DNA from: Nitrosomaritimum sp049414205
GTDB taxonomy: Archaea > Thermoproteota > Nitrososphaeria > Nitrososphaerales > Nitrosopumilaceae
Length of the DNA: 24,471 nt
Direction: 5' to 3'
Assembly: GCA_049414205.1 (NCBI GenBank)
Contig: JBMSGE010000006.1
Coordinates: forward strand, 1-24,471
The notes beneath the pieces were generated by a model that saw only the letters and a program-made list of their open reading frames with translations, was not told where the DNA came from and did not search any database. Below are positions 23,813 through 24,471 of the stretch, in pieces. Made by a program: the position numbers and the translations under genes. Numbering within the stretch: position 1 is the stretch's first letter; each line of letters begins with the position of its first letter.

Positions 23813-24471
23813 TTAGCTGATCGGGTTGATGTATGCTCTTTTTTTGACATCAACAATTCCTCTTGAAAGAATTCTTACAGAGGGTAAAGCCAAAAACGGT
23901 AGAAATAGTGGAATTAGATGTGGCCTTGAAAATTTACATCCCGAATCAACTATACTATTATTGACATTCTCAAAATTTGATGAAACCTTATCAAAAGAAT
24001 CAGTCGAAATGATTCCTGCAAGAGGTAATGGTAGTAGAGCCTGAGTTTTTCCAGAACTTACCACTACTAACCCACCCTGAGTCTTTCGTAATGTATTTGC
24101 GGCAAGGGCCATATCCGAATCATTTGAGCCAATAACAATCAAATCATTTTCATGAAAACTCCAAGTTGAAGCAAACGCACCTATGTTTGCTCCAAAATTC
24201 TCTAAAAATCCCACTACATGGTTTTTGGTTCCATGTATCCTATCAAATGCTGCTACTTTCCATATATCCTTGTCAAGTGAAGAATTTACTTTACCATCAG
24301 ATACATCTAATTCAGAAGATCCAAGTTTGGTGATAATTTCAGTCTGCATAAATATCGTACTTACATTGACTTGCTTCTTTTTTGATTTAATTTCAAAATC
24401 ACTACTTGAAAATTTCTTAGTTTTTACAGTATTTTTTATCCATGACGGAATGGTTTTCTTTTTGAGAGGTG
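23813..24471 (-). CDS. ade: Adenine deaminase, C-terminal part (5' end beyond window)
   Basis: Deaminates adenine to hypoxanthine with release of ammonia, a purine salvage step that feeds IMP. The C-terminal domain is recognisable from VNVSTIFMQTEIITK, AAFDRIHGTKNHVVGF, GAFASTWSFHENDLIVIG, NDSDMALAAN, GGLVVVSSGKT, LPLPLAGIIS and FLPFLALPSVRI, in the order seen in bacterial and archaeal Ade. An internal ATG at 24349 could be mistaken for a start, but hand translation upstream (LKKKTIPSWIKNTVK and on) has no stop to the right edge and continues the family pattern. The metal-binding amidohydrolase barrel (HxH and related motifs) lies outside the window. It ends 44 bases before the thermosome gene on the same strand. 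Confidence 0.9.
   Translation of the reverse strand, partial: PLKKKTIPSWIKNTVKTKKFSSSDFEIKSKKKQVNVSTIFMQTEIITKLGSSELDVSDGKVNSSLDKDIWKVAAFDRIHGTKNHVVGFLENFGANIGAFASTWSFHENDLIVIGSNDSDMALAANTLRKTQGGLVVVSSGKTQALLPLPLAGIISTDSFDKVSSNFENVNNSIVDSGCKFSRPHLIPLFLPFLALPSVRILSRGIVDVKKRAYINPIS

Noticed and set aside
23813..24349. A stand-alone 178 aa protein starting at ATG 24349, or a broken adenine deaminase
   Set aside because: The frame upstream of that ATG has no stop to the window edge and continues the adenine deaminase pattern, so it is an edge-truncated normal gene.
1..24471. CRISPR arrays, insertion sequences, toxin-antitoxin or defence genes
   Set aside because: I saw no regularly spaced repeats, transposase motifs or defence domains; the window is core metabolism and housekeeping genes.

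Overview
The window is AT-rich archaeal chromosome, most likely from a Nitrosopumilus-like ammonia-oxidising thaumarchaeon (Nitrososphaerota). The archaeal signature comes from a thermosome subunit, exosome Csl4, diphthamide synthase Dph2, the agmatidine synthetase TiaS, the MptE-type pterin kinase and an archaeal initiator tRNA with A1-U72 and a probable bulge-helix-bulge intron. The placement within Thaumarchaeota is inference from family resemblance, gene style (short gaps, TATA boxes about 24-29 bases before start codons) and small proteins of thaumarchaeal type. No mobile element, CRISPR array, rRNA gene or integration scar is visible. Nearly every base is coding, and no gap exceeds 90 bases.

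Bases 1-6190 (minus strand) hold a compact histidine operon, hisG-hisD-hisC-HAD phosphatase-hisB-hisH-hisA. Most junctions are ATGA, TGATG or TAATG overlaps. hisA runs off the left edge, and hisF and hisI(E) are expected beyond it. Upstream on the same strand lie a class II HMG-CoA reductase (mevalonate pathway for archaeal lipids) and a membrane-anchored beta-propeller protein of the sugar dehydrogenase family.

Bases 8646-13465 are mainly translation and RNA functions: initiator tRNA-Met with a 15-nt D-loop intron, tiaS (convergent with it), dph2, a TPR protein, an MDR-family oxidoreductase and csl4. Bases 13469-20011 hold pheA (phenylalanine synthesis), a small two-TM protein, guaB (IMP dehydrogenase), a divergent pterin pair (dihydropteroate synthase-like and mptE), an unknown coiled-coil protein and guaA (GMP synthase). 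guaB and guaA together make GMP, and GTP is the precursor of the pterins made by the neighbouring pair.

Bases 20074-21244 hold three small plus-strand genes (DUF6659-like, FMN-binding split barrel, DUF2024-like), each with its own TATA-like box about 26 bases before the start codon, which suggests leaderless transcripts. The right end (minus strand) holds a ROK-family sugar kinase, the thermosome gene with a 7-bp inverted repeat in its promoter, and the C-terminal part of adenine deaminase, whose reading frame stays open to the window edge.

I found no convincing undescribed multi-gene system. The observations most worth following are the initiator tRNA intron, the HAD phosphatase inside the his operon (a candidate for the missing histidinol-phosphatase), the divergent pterin gene pair with a 7-base gap, the propeller protein lacking the usual catalytic histidine, and the thermosome promoter repeat.
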